A DNA stretch of 64,000 bases, taken from contig NW_026733216.1 in the NCBI RefSeq assembly GCF_028476545.1, forward strand, positions 179,501 to 243,500, in the 5' to 3' direction. The notes under the pieces are model-generated. The model was not told the origin of the DNA. It worked only from the letters and a program-made list of their open reading frames with translations, and ran no database searches. The position numbers were made by a program, and so were the translations under genes. The DNA is from Physella acuta (Eukaryota > Mollusca > Gastropoda > Physidae). Numbering within the stretch: the first letter of the stretch is position 1; each line of letters begins with the position of its first letter. Below are positions 14,301 to 23,578 of the stretch, piece by piece.

Positions 14301-15848
14301 TTTTGAGTAATTTCTGTTGACCGAAAGTAGTAATTTCTGATTTCTCAAAAAACGCTTGAGAATTTATAAAGTACTAATAATATTCCGCACTATCATGCAC
14401 ATTTTGTGTGGTGTTCACTTGGCTATCTATTTTGGCAAAAGTCAGATCGCTATCCTAGCTAAAAAAACAACAGATGTGTATCCTGGTAGAAGACTAACAA
14501 TTCTACATCCTTCATCAAGAAGAGATGCATCTATATCCGGAAGAAAAATATTAGATGTTTATCCCGACTGAGAATAGATAAATCTATATCCTAGCTGAGA
14601 AAAAAAAACTAGACTCGAACAAGATACACGTAAAAACATCGACCACGACTTCCCTCACTAGATATCTTCAATGTTTTATTAAAATGTTTAATTTTAATTA
14701 AATCTAATTAATCTCAGGTTAATGAGTACACCTTACGGAAAGGCACCTATGGCATAGGAAGTATGTGCAGCCTACACAGAGACGAAAGATTTTTCCCCTC
14801 GCCCGAAGTTTTTTATCCCGAGCGTCATTTGGATGGCCAAAATATTCGGGATGTTCCCAGTTATAGGCCATACGGGATAGGTAATATTTTTTGGGGAATT
14901 TTCTGTCATTCGGGGGAATTTTCTGTCATTCAGGAGAATTTTCCGTCATTCTGGGAATTTCCCGTCGTTTGGTAGCAAGAAAAGAATTTTAATTATACCT
15001 TTTTTTTGGGGGTTTTTTTTTGCAGTAAAAACGATCAAAACCCTAGTCCTAAAATACAAAGCTTTGATAATTGTGTTTTACCATGTAAAGTATTTTCGAA
15101 AATGTATTTCTGTTCAGGGTTTCCTTCAGAAATTTTGCTGTTGTGGAGTTGAGGGGGGGGGGGGTAGGAGTTTCTGAAAGTGGGTGCACTTGATACTTTC
15201 AGTAGGGGGATGACGACGATAATTGAAGTATTTAATTTTCTATTTAAACTTCTAAATTATAAGTTTGAATAGAAAAAAACATATACTTCAATTATAATTA
15301 TTTCTAATATTTTTATTTTTGTTTTAAAGGGGGTGGGGGATGTGTAATGCTAGGGGAGTGCTCCGGGTGGGGGAGAGAGGGTCACTACTCCCACGAAGAG
15401 AGGCTTGAGTGAAATACTGTTTCCGATCGTTTTAGATTTGAGTACTTTAAATGTTAAATATCACTGTCTGATATTAAATATTTTTATAAGCCACTTAGCG
15501 GGTTAGTAGTCATAGTCATCTTTAATCAGAAATATTAACTTCCTGCTTATTTGGGAATGGCAGCTTAAGGGATGTAACCATAATATACTTTTTTTCTTTA
15601 TTTCAAACTAACTAAACTCGAACCACTCTAACCCATACTAACCCAAAACGTGTGATGTTTCGAACCCAGGTCGTCGCAAATGTATCGGGTGGGACATGGC
15701 CGATGTGGAACTGTTTCTCTACACGGCCTCAGTTCTGCGGAGGTACGTCATCACGTCAGCAGACGACACGCCGCCCCAGGACATGGAGGTCAAGTCTCTC
15801 ATCTGCTGCCATCTCAAGGACTTCCGGTGTTTTGTCGAGAAGAGATGA
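5355..15848 (+). CDS. Cytochrome P450, CYP2 clan, six coding exons
   Basis: Haem-thiolate monooxygenase; the substrate cannot be told. Exons by GT-AG junctions with matching phases: 5355-5589, 11136-11469, 12368-12579, 13598-13869, 14718-14880 and 15670-15848 (TGA 15846-15848), giving 464 aa. Visible motifs: proline hinge PPGPKGLPIVG at residues 4-14, C-helix WxxxR (W88, R92), I-helix AGTTT (274-278), K-helix ExxR (E330, R333), PERH, and the haem loop YGIGRRKCIG with ligand Cys410. Two oddities: the usual acidic residue of the I-helix (AGxDT) is Thr277, and the protein starts right at the proline hinge, so the N-terminal membrane anchor of microsomal CYP2 enzymes is absent. An in-frame TGA at 5340-5342 lies before the ATG, and an acceptor-like AG at 5328-5329 suggests a noncoding 5' exon upstream. 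An anchor exon joined through a weaker AG near 5347 is a possible alternative. The reading frame is intact, so it looks functional. Confidence 0.9.
5828..6201 (-). repeat. Dimeric tRNA-derived SINE (family 1), in P450 intron 1
   Basis: Reverse complement of the unit at 33797-34208. It has two tRNA-like heads about 250 bp apart, each with an A-box (GTCGAGTCGG) and a B-box (GAGTTCGAA or similar), and a GAAGAA-type tail at the low-coordinate end. Confidence 0.75.
6571..6690 (+). repeat. Dispersed repeat of unknown class
   Basis: Contains AAATTTCGCTCG, a GACA run and GTTAAATAAAAGCTTGTAA. Related copies lie at about 8310-8405 (reverse) and 27100-27205. Confidence 0.5.
6945..7905. repeat. 28-bp minisatellite, roughly 33 copies, in P450 intron 1
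   Basis: Units read GTCACTAGCATATGTGCC plus a 10-bp variable part that is either AGATAACATT, CACATATCATT-like or AGATATCATT. The outer units are diverged and the inner ones nearly identical, as expected from unequal exchange. Confidence 0.95.
8310..8405 (-). repeat. Dispersed repeat, reverse copy
   Basis: Reverse complement shares CGTTTCGATCTAGAC, GAGGAAGCGAGTTAAAT and AAAGCTTGTA with the copy at 6571-6690. Confidence 0.45.
8452..8690. repeat. Minisatellite, left arm of an inverted pair
   Basis: Alternating about 20-bp units TTTGACCATAGGGGG and TTTGACCACAGCGG. The three frames on the minus strand stay open (Trp-Ser-Lys and Pro-Met-Val-Lys type repeats) only because the units lack stops. The reverse complement of the same units occurs at 9325-9470. 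Confidence 0.9.
9325..9470. repeat. Minisatellite, right arm of an inverted pair
   Basis: Units CCCTATGGTCAAA and CCGCTGTGGTCAAA are the reverse complement of the 8452-8690 array. About 635 bp separate the two. Confidence 0.9.
9490..10620. repeat. Composite AT-rich interspersed repeat
   Basis: Starts near ACCGAATTAGTAGGC, runs through AACCGGGAGTGATCTCCCC, two CCGGTTATCGGAA-like passages, a CA/GACA tract, and ends in a 68-bp inverted repeat. Parts recur at 13905-14395, 17595-17830, 26840-27045, 47120-47915 and 53695-53795. No coding capacity; likely a non-autonomous transposon of unknown class. Confidence 0.6.
10383..10560. repeat. Long inverted repeat (hairpin), 68-bp arms
   Basis: Arms 10383-10450 and 10493-10560 match at 65 of 68 positions by eye, with a 42-bp loop. 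It forms one end of the composite repeat. A decayed version of one arm lies near 26840-26915. Confidence 0.9.
11455..11790. repeat. 42-bp minisatellite grown from the exon 2/intron 2 junction of the P450
   Basis: The unit reads TTTTGAAGTGTAAAATGTA plus ACACAATGTGATATGAAATC. The first unit contains the last coding bases of exon 2 and its donor GTAAGT (11470-11475), and the next ones keep GTAAGT (near 11537) or GTATGT at the same place. Confidence 0.85.
13305..13563. mobile_element. hAT-type MITE in P450 intron 3
   Basis: Ends CAGAGGCG(A)AGCG and CGATACGCCACTG, flanked by perfect 8-bp duplications ACCCTACC (13297-13304 and 13564-13571). The interior has G runs and GGTGACACCA words shared with the copies at 51413, 52940 and 61848. 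It ends 34 bp before exon 4, so its right duplication sits beside the polypyrimidine tract. Confidence 0.85.
13905..14395 (+). repeat. Interspersed repeat copy in P450 intron 4
   Basis: Begins ACTTTCTCGTATATACAAAG, then a TG tract and the passages around GAGCGATTTCTGATAACCGG; matches 47128-47700 in the same orientation. Confidence 0.75.
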
Positions 15849-15894
15849 GGGGCTCTTGTGATTTGGTGATGGTGTGGTGTGGTGTGGTGCTGAT

Positions 15895-16215
15895 ATGTCT
15901 CGTTTTAATGCCCTTTCAGGAATTTAATGCCCAGCATGGCGTTTGATGCCCCCGCATGACATGTAATGCCCAGGATTTAGTGCCAAACCCGGCATTTGAC
16001 ATACAGCAAGTTATTTAATACTCAGCCTAACTTTGATGCCCAGGGCGAGATTTAATGCCCAGGTTGACATTTAATGCCCGGCCCGACATTCTATGCCCAG
16101 TTTAGCCTTCGGTACCCAACCCGGTATACATAACCCATTATGATGCCATGTTTTATGCCTAGCCTTTGATGCCCTGTATTGTAATGCCTTGGATTCAATA
16201 CCTTGTAATTTAATG
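15895..16215. repeat. Degenerate repeat in the P450 3' region
   Basis: Many diverged copies of an about 20-bp unit around TTTAATGCCCAG, starting about 50 bp after the stop codon and so probably in the 3' UTR. Confidence 0.75.
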
Positions 16216-16270
16216 TCATATTTTCTTTTTTTTTGTTTTATCCTCCATATTTTAATTCAAATTTCGGTGA

Positions 16271-16276
16271 AATAAA
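16271..16276 (+). terminator. Candidate poly(A) signal of the P450
   Basis: AATAAA 423 bp after the stop codon; a second AATAAA lies at 16387-16392. Which is used cannot be told. Confidence 0.4.
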
Positions 16277-16429
16277 AAAGTAGCCTTAACTCTGTTTGAT
16301 TGGAGTGCTTCATGTTGCTGTCAGATAATAAATATTGTTTGATCCATGGAACAGACTAGTTCTCATATTAAAAACTTTTTTTATTAAATAAAGGTGTGTA
16401 TGAGGGCTGATTGTACTCTGGTAGTTGTC

Positions 16430-16715
16430 TTTTTATTTCTCTCTGAACTTGATGTGTCTTTATATTTCTCTCTGAACTTGATGTGTCTTTATATTTCTCT
16501 CTGAACTTGATATGTCTTTCTCTTTGAGCTTGATGTGTCTTTATATTTCTCTCTGAACTTGATATGTCTTTCTCTTTGAGCTTGATGTGTCTTTATATTT
16601 CTCTCTGAACTTGATATGTCTTTCTCTTTGAGCTTGATGTGTCTTTATATTTCTCTCTGAACTTGATATGTCTTTCTCTTTGAGCTTGATGTGTCTTTAT
16701 ATTTCTCTCTAAGCT
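16430..16715. repeat. Minisatellite with 29-bp and 53-bp periods
   Basis: Units CTCTCTGAACTTGATGTGTC and CTTTCTCTTTGAGCTTGATG alternate, giving a higher-order repeat. Confidence 0.9.
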
Positions 16716-17162
16716 TTAATACAATTTAATACTATGACGAAAAGCACGTTCACATACAATGATTGTATCGTGACAGTCACATTAAATTTAATACTCTGTC
16801 AAACGGGATTCACATAAAATTTTGTATGGCGATTAACAACATGGAGACATACAATTCGATATTGTGAAAAACAACGCAGTCACATGAATTTAATACTTTG
16901 ATAAACCGCATCAAATAAAATTTTATATTTTGACAAACAGAACCATCACGTAACCTAAAACGGCAACTTCAATCAAATGAAACGGAATATATTTTTTTTT
17001 CCGGCTTTGTTTTTAAAGTCAAAACACAAGTTTGATTTTGTCGTTTTTTGTAGCTCCGTTTTGTCATTAGTTCCAACCCATTTTAATTAATTTTAATTAA
17101 TTTTAATTAATTGAGCGCTTGCTTTCAACCATCGCAGACAACTGCAACTACTGTGATATGCA

Positions 17163-17256
17163 ATAGGGCTGGTAAGTAGGTCAATAAAGAGTTCTATGGC
17201 TCATGCAGGTTTTATTGAGCCGTAGAACTGGTTGGTGACCTACTTACCAGCCCTAT
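17163..17256. mobile_element. Hairpin MITE, about 94 bp
   Basis: Near-perfect palindrome with ends AGGGCTGGTAAGTAGGTC and GACCTACTTACCAGCCCT, next to TA on both sides. A second copy is at 27241-27330. The TA flanks suggest a Tc1/mariner-type MITE, but the class is inferred. Confidence 0.7.
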
Positions 17257-17594
17257 AGAATCTAGTACTTAATTAATTAGACAAATAATATTGTAATTTA
17301 ATTATTAAAATGAATGTTCACATTAATTTGGACTTCAAATATTACAGAGTTAACGAGCCGGTAGCCACGTTAATGGTGTTTTAAAAAGTCTGATGACAAA
17401 TTTAAAAATTGACGTTCACAGATGACTACTGCGTTACTTTATTTTAGACGTTTTGAAGACGCGTTTAATAAGAACTGTCGAATGAAAAGAAAACAAGTAA
17501 TTAAAAAAAGTCTAGTGACAATTTTAGCGCAATTTCCTTACGTTATCTAAAAATAGCTCTGTCGTAGCGTAAATCAACAGCAGGGTTAGTAAAA

Positions 17595-17830
17595 CCATTG
17601 GTTAGTTATTAAAACGTTTTTTATTAAATTTTTTTTCAGTATTTTACATGTTTTATTTACAATAGAGTAACATGACTAAAAACCATTGCGCGCCTAGCTA
17701 CCGAGCGTGATGTCGCAGATATTGAACGTGATGGCGCAGCTATAAAACGTGATGACGCGTGTGGTGTGGTTGCATAAAATGCCTACTAATTCGGTCCAAA
17801 TTTTAATTAATTCAAAAAATTTTTTGTGAC
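17595..17830 (-). repeat. Part of the composite AT-rich repeat
   Basis: Shares ACAATAGAGTAACATGAC, a GCGCGCCTA-type word and CCTACTAATTCGGTCC with 9490-9640 in reverse orientation. Confidence 0.6.
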
Positions 17831-18539
17831 CAAACGAAAGGATATTTTTGAAAACTTTCTTCGGCAATATTGTTCTTAATTATAGCAGAAATCGATTGGT
17901 GCATGTTTCAAGTCGCTAAGTGGTCTGGTTGCCGAGATATGGGCCAAAAACTGCATTTTTCCGAGGTTTTTTTTGGCTTTTCCTGGAAATCCATGACAGA
18001 AACCCGGAATTTTTATGGCCTATGTTCATCCTCGTAACTTGCTTAACATTATTGTTTTTGTAACTAGTCATCGATATTGCTTCGTTGAGGAGGAGATACG
18101 ACTTAAAGCTGCGGACACACATCCATACATTCATCCATCCATTCCCAGAAATGACGAGTTAATAAACGCAATTCTCCAGAATGGAAATTGCGCTAAAAAT
18201 ATGCTCTAGTTGGTTTTAATTCTTAACTATTGGCTTTAATTTAAATTTGTTTAGGTCCTAGATAACAAATGTATGAATGAAAAAATATTTTAAAATAACT
18301 AGAAAAATAGTATACTTACGTTCATTTTGTTGAAATAATGGTACTAGTGTTTGTCGCTAAAGTGATTACATGATAAAATTGTATCAATTCACCCCCGAAC
18401 GAAATGGAATTCTATAGAAAATATATACATTTAACAGTGCCCGCCCCAACAAAGAAAGTCTACTGCCCCCACAGAAAATTTTCAGTCAAACAACGTATAG
18501 TGGCAATATACATTGTTTTAACAAATATTATACGTAAGA

Positions 18540-18660
18540 AATAGGATACATTAATGCAGCATGTTTTTAATCACAGTACACCGTACGACAATGGCAAAAG
18601 CCGGAAATACGTCACAACATGTAATTTTAAAGTCTGTATTGATGTTTCGTTTTGTTTTAG
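18540..18660 (+). promoter_or_regulatory. Upstream module of receptor A, related to one upstream of receptor B
   Basis: The order ACACCGT, ATGGC, CCGGAAATACGTCA, GATGTTT matches ACACCGT, ATGGC, CGGAAGTGCGTCA, GATGTTT at 23190-23270. ETS-like (CGGAA) and CRE-like (CGTCA) words are conserved. It is 0.9 kb before the A start codon because the 636-bp element lies between. Confidence 0.4.
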
Positions 18661-18798
18661 CCATTCTTCTACTACAAAAATACACGAACTCGCATTTTAT
18701 AGGCTTGGGTCTTGTAACTGTTATTCTTGATGGTATGAAAGTAAGTGTTAACATTCGTTTTTAAACTTTTGGTATTAGCTCTCATTAATAAATTTATA

Positions 18799-19434
18799 GG
18801 TAATCTCACGATATACGATATAGCGTCGGTTATTATTCCGGAATGGAACAGCAATAAAAAATAATAAAACTATGGCGTAGTCTGTCACGCCGTTCCGGAA
18901 ACAACCGGAAGTACTGTAAACCATATTTTATTTGGCGTCATGTTATTTTTAATACATAATATTTAAAAATGTGCTTAGATTGATTTTAGTTGCATGTTAA
19001 ATACTGTTTTTGTAACTATTTTTTCTAATTATTTGAAGTATATGTGCTGATTATTGTTGCTACTAAACATTTGTTCTAGTACTTCTTACTACTTTAGAAG
19101 TTTTAGTACTTAGTAGATCTAATCGCCTTATTTTACTAGATCTAGATCTACAATGTAGTGGTCGCAAATCTTTTTTTTTTTTTGTTTCTTAAAAAAACAT
19201 TAATTTTTACACTCGACTTTGTTATTAATTATTAATATTTAGATCCAGATCTACTGATTGTTGCTAATTTTCTGTGAATTAAAATTTAGTTAAAACATTA
19301 ATTCAATGCACTTGACTTGACTTGACTATATGTATATTTCAACAGTCAAATAAACTATGGTTTACAGTTACGAACGTTTAAGAAATTCATCAAATAATAC
19401 CGGATAATTTCCGACGCTATATCGTGAGATTACC
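18799..19434. mobile_element. 636-bp element with terminal inverted repeats, upstream of receptor A
   Basis: Left end GGTAATCTCACGATATA then GCGTCGG; right end CCGACGC then TATATCGTGAGATTACC. The arms are about 25 bp with a 7-bp insertion in one. No clear target duplication and no coding frame. It ends 135 bp before the ATG of receptor A, so it may supply part of that promoter. Confidence 0.65.
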
Positions 19435-19569
19435 ACCTTAATTACCACGTCACTACTCCCTTTACCAGATAACGTTTCATAGATTAATCTTAACAAAACA
19501 TGTCCATATATGCGGCACTAAATTCCACATCCCGTCATACAAAACAGAATATCGAACTACAAACCAGCC

Positions 19570-21705
19570 ATGAGAATCAGGTCGACCTGTCAAGAGTACC
19601 ATCTCCTTATGCTCGTGCTATGCCAGATCTCGCTCGACTTTACCGCCAGTGACAATATATTTGTAGGTCTCAATACTGAGGTGTATAAGCTGGAGGGCGA
19701 CATCAATCTGGGAGCGCTGTACAGCATCACCGAATACTCTACGGACCCCGACAGACCAGGATGTTCTAAAACGCCGCGAGCGCATACTCAGGTCCTGGAG
19801 AGAATTGAAGCGACGATGTTCGCGGTGCGGAAGATCAACAACGACAAGACCATACTACCGAACGTCACTCTGGGGATGTACATTGTGGATTATTGTATCC
19901 TATCCAACATGGCGTTGGCCAGGGCGCTGTCGTTTCTTCCGGGGCGTGGGGCCGAGAGTATTATAAACACGGCGAGTACGAACCACTACGATGTTGTGGG
20001 GGTGGTTGGGTTATCCTCCAGCGAAGACGCCATCCCCGTGTCGAGTCTCTACTCCTCCGCCCAGCTTCCTCTTATCAGCTTCTTGGCCACATCTGACTAC
20101 CTCAGCAACAAAGACTTCCATTCGTATTTCTTAAGGGTGGTTCCCTCCGACGCTCAGCGGGTCAATGCTATGATGCAGTTTATTACCGACAACGGCTGGT
20201 CTTTCATCTCTGTAGTCTATGATGAAGGTGAGTACGGGGAGGCCGCGTTTTACACGATCAAAAAGACGTCTGACAAGTTTGGTGTTTGTGTGGCTGCGTC
20301 GCTGAAAATAAACTCCGAAACTAACTTCGCTCACGTGATAGAGAAGCTTTTAATGTACAGGAAAGCGAGAATAGTTATTATGTTCACAAGTCAGGTGCAC
20401 ACGAATAAAATACTAGAGACAGCCAACCTGAGAACTACCGCTGGCCATTTTATCTGGATTGGTAGCGACGGTCTCGAGGAGAGTTTGAACACACAAAAAG
20501 AAACAGCATCTCACGTTCGGGGGTCTTTTAATTTTAAGCCCCAATCGTCCAAGTGTCCTGAATTTACTGAATATTTTAACAAATTACTTCCCGGCTCAAC
20601 GAGTAATCCTTGGTTACCTAAATTTTTTGAAATATTCGGGAAATGCTCGTTAGAGGACAGGAGTTGCAATTTGTCTAAGTCGGCAGGAGAGTTTTCAAGT
20701 TTGTATCCGTCGTTCACTACATCTCTAGTCATGGACAGTGTCGCAACGTACGCAGACGCCATTCACCGCTTGTTGAAAAACCTGTGTCCTAACGCTTTGG
20801 GAAAAGCGGCTCGAAACTGTATTAAACGTGACGTTCTCCGTCAATATTTACTGAACGCATCTTTTGACGGAATTACCGGACGTATTGAATTCGATGAGGA
20901 TGGAAACTTGAACGGGAGATATGAAATTGAACAGTTTGTGGATCGGAAAACGGATGCAGAATTTATCTCCGATGAGCACTTGGTGGGCAAAACAATCGGG
21001 TTCTATAACATCATTTCCGGTTCTATTGAATACATAGGTAATAACATCTCGTGGGAATATTTCAGGGGCAGCGCAGACGACGCGGCACCAGCGGCGGATA
21101 CCACGAACCTACCACCAGACTCCGCCTGTAGCCGACCCTGTACCGCTGGAGAATACCCGGTGCCAAAAGAGATCATCTGTTGCTGGGATTGCCGCAAATG
21201 TCGCCAGAATGAAATCGTCGTCAACAACGGAACCCACTGCGAACCGTGCGCGACATTGTTCTGGCCTGACGAGGATTCGAACTTCACATCCTGCTCCCCC
21301 ATCACTGCAACGTTCACTAACTTCTCCAACTACATCGCTCAGATCGAGATATGCGTGGCTGTCTTGGCCATTATGTTCCAAGTTTATATCTCTATCATGT
21401 ACGTCAACCTCCGCGAGAGCAGTATCATCAAAACATGCGACAGAGAACTGAGTGCTATTCAAATGATGGGGATCTTCCTGGGGTATGTGACTGTGATACT
21501 GTTTCAAGCTAAACCCACGGTGACGACGTGTACCACCATCTACGTGATGTTCAGCTTCAGCTTCTCTTTAATCTACGACCCACTTCTGGTGAAAACTGTC
21601 AAGCTGTATCGGATCTTCCAATCCCAAGAAATATCCTTAAGTACACCGCTTGTCATCAGCACGAAGTCGCAGCTTCTGTTCGCGTCCACGTTAATATCTC
21701 TACAG
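19570..21705 (+). CDS. Class C GPCR (mGluR-like) large exon, receptor A
   Basis: Encodes 712 codons ending at a phase-0 donor (CAG/GTAAGT, 21705/21706) inside TM4. Order: signal peptide (about 1-26), Venus-flytrap ligand domain (about 40-490), cysteine-rich NCD3G domain (about 515-575, with CCWDCRKC), TM1 (about 583-605), TM2, TM3 and half of TM4. Residues that in mGluRs hold the alpha-amino-acid moiety are present: Ser loop 149-151, Thr174 of ATS, Asp194 of VPSD, Tyr222 of EYGE, Asp300 of GSDG. The basic residue that binds the glutamate side chain in mGluR1 (Lys409) looks like Thr. No exon for TM4-TM7 lies before receptor B, so A must splice 5.7 kb to the exon at 27371, or be incomplete. Read-through stops at 21742-21744 and would give a receptor cut in TM4. 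Start: ATG in good context, followed by the signal peptide. Confidence 0.85.
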
Positions 21706-21837
21706 GTAAGTGTGGGATGTCATTGTTGGGGGTGTGTGGCTTAGCAGCATAAGGTGAGAAGCTGGTGTTTTATTAGAGGTGTATGTGGTTATCTTAATTT
21801 AGGTACGGTGAAGCTGTTTTGTCGTGGTAATGTCTGG

Positions 21838-22290
21838 TAGTGGTCATGTGATGTGGAGGTTATGGGTGGTCGCTCTAATGTGATGTGGAGGTTATGGGTG
21901 GTCGCTCTAATGTGATGTGGAGGTTATGGGTGGTCGCTCTAATGTGATGTGGAGGTTATGGGTGGTCGCTCTAATGTGATGTAGAGGTTATGGGTGGTCG
22001 CTCTAATGTGATGTGGAGGTTATGGGTGGTCGCTCTAATGTGATGTGGAGGTTATGGGTGGTCGCTCTAATGTGATGTGGAGGTTATGGGTGGTCGCTCT
22101 AATGTGATGTAGAGGTTATGGGTGGTCGCTCTAATGTGATGTGGAGGTTATGGGTGTTCGCTCTAATGTGATGTGGAGGTTATGGGTGGTCGCTCTAATG
22201 TGATATAGAGGTTATGGGTGGTCGCTCTAATGTGATATAGAGGTTATGGGTGGTCGCTCTAATGTGATATAGAGGTTATGAGTGGTCGCT
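21838..22290. repeat. 32-bp minisatellite, about 14 copies
   Basis: Unit built on CTCTAATGTGATGTGGAGG plus TTATGGGTGGTCG. It starts about 130 bp after the receptor A donor. The right-hand units carry GATATAGAGG variants. Confidence 0.95.
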
Positions 22291-22311
22291 TTAAAAAAAA
22301 AACAGTATCAC

Positions 22312-22317
22312 AATAAA
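22312..22317 (+). terminator. Possible poly(A) signal after receptor A exon
   Basis: AATAAA in an AT-rich stretch between A and B. It could end a read-through A transcript coding for a truncated receptor. Such hexamers are common in AT-rich DNA, so support is weak. Confidence 0.2.
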
Positions 22318-22551
22318 ATAATAAAACTGTTTTGTATAATAGTTGGATTTCTTTAAATTGGCCGTTAGTAACAAATGTATTAACGACATTAATAAAAATG
22401 GATTTAAATAATAAATACACACTCGTAAAATAGCATTCATTTTAATTTGGAGTAAATAAATAATATGTACATGGTATATATAGTGGAATAGTATAATAAA
22501 ACAATAAAAATAGCATGCTGTTTTTGTTTCAAGCACCATTATTTATTTAAC

Positions 22552-22705
22552 TATACTCTAACCCTAACCCAAAACCAAACTCTATCCCTAACCTTAACCC
22601 TAACTGTACCTTCTGGGGGGGGGGGATAATTGCGGGGGGTTGGGGGGGGATGTCCGGGAGGGGGTGTTGTTCGGGGTTAATGAGGGGGGGGGGGGGGGTA
22701 ATGTC
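22552..22705. repeat. Telomere-like CCCTAA repeats followed by G tracts
   Basis: Degenerate copies of CCCTAAC (22558-22607), then several runs of 6-16 G up to 22700. TTAGGG is the common metazoan telomere unit; this is a short internal stretch. Confidence 0.55.
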
Positions 22706-23189
22706 CTACATCTGTCTCAACTATAAATGAAAGTTACTCAAGACAGATTATTTTTGTTTTTATAACAATCCGATGTTTGTTTTGTTTTTTCGTTTTACGC
22801 TTTTTAAAATATTGTAAACATCTCATTAAGACCGAAGTTAAAATGTATAGAATAAGATAGTTATTTCGTTATAATATTATTTACAATATTATTTGATTTC
22901 ATTAGTTAAAAATAAATGGGGATGTTGTGATTGGATAGCACAAGACTACTAAAGCGGCTGGTCAAAATGCTGAGTACACTATCTTTTCACTTACTGAGGT
23001 CACACATATAAGTATACTCTTAAATTATGAATCTGCAGGCTTGAAAGGATAATTAATTTCATAAGTAAATCAAAATACTTTTGTAATCCCAATGCCGTTT
23101 CAATGTTTATAATTGTATATAATTTAAATACTTTTATCTTTTAGTATATTTTAAAGTGAGATAGGATTAATTTTTATAGTATCGTTTTA

Positions 23190-23275
23190 AGCTCACTACA
23201 CCGTCTAAACATGGCTTCTATCGGAAGTGCGTCATAATATTGGAATTAATGGTTCTTGTTGATGTTTTGGCGTTC
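23190..23275 (+). promoter_or_regulatory. Upstream module of receptor B, related to that of receptor A
   Basis: CGGAAGTGCGTCA and neighbouring words match the region at 18580-18660 in order and spacing, about 0.3 kb before the B start codon. This suggests the tandem duplication included upstream DNA. Confidence 0.4.
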
Positions 23276-23578
23276 ACAACAAAAGAAAAATAAAGTGATA
23301 AATCTAGCAGTTCAGATAACACGGCGTTGTTGAAAACTGTACTGAATGTGACGCTAGGATTATTTATTTTAAAAACATGAAAAATGTTGTTCTCAAAAAT
23401 GGACCTTATTTTATACTTAATTTTAAGCTATAGAGTCTATATTTAGATCTAGATCTAGATCTATGTGTTGATGTAAATTTACTGAGATAAAAATATCGGC
23501 AAGTATTAGAATTTAATTAATTGACAAAAGTCGTGATCTCTTAAGAAACATACTCCTGTGGTGAATTTAGCACGGACC

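Noticed and set aside
22552-22608. Chromosome end
   Set aside because: Telomere-like units are few, degenerate and flanked on both sides by genes.
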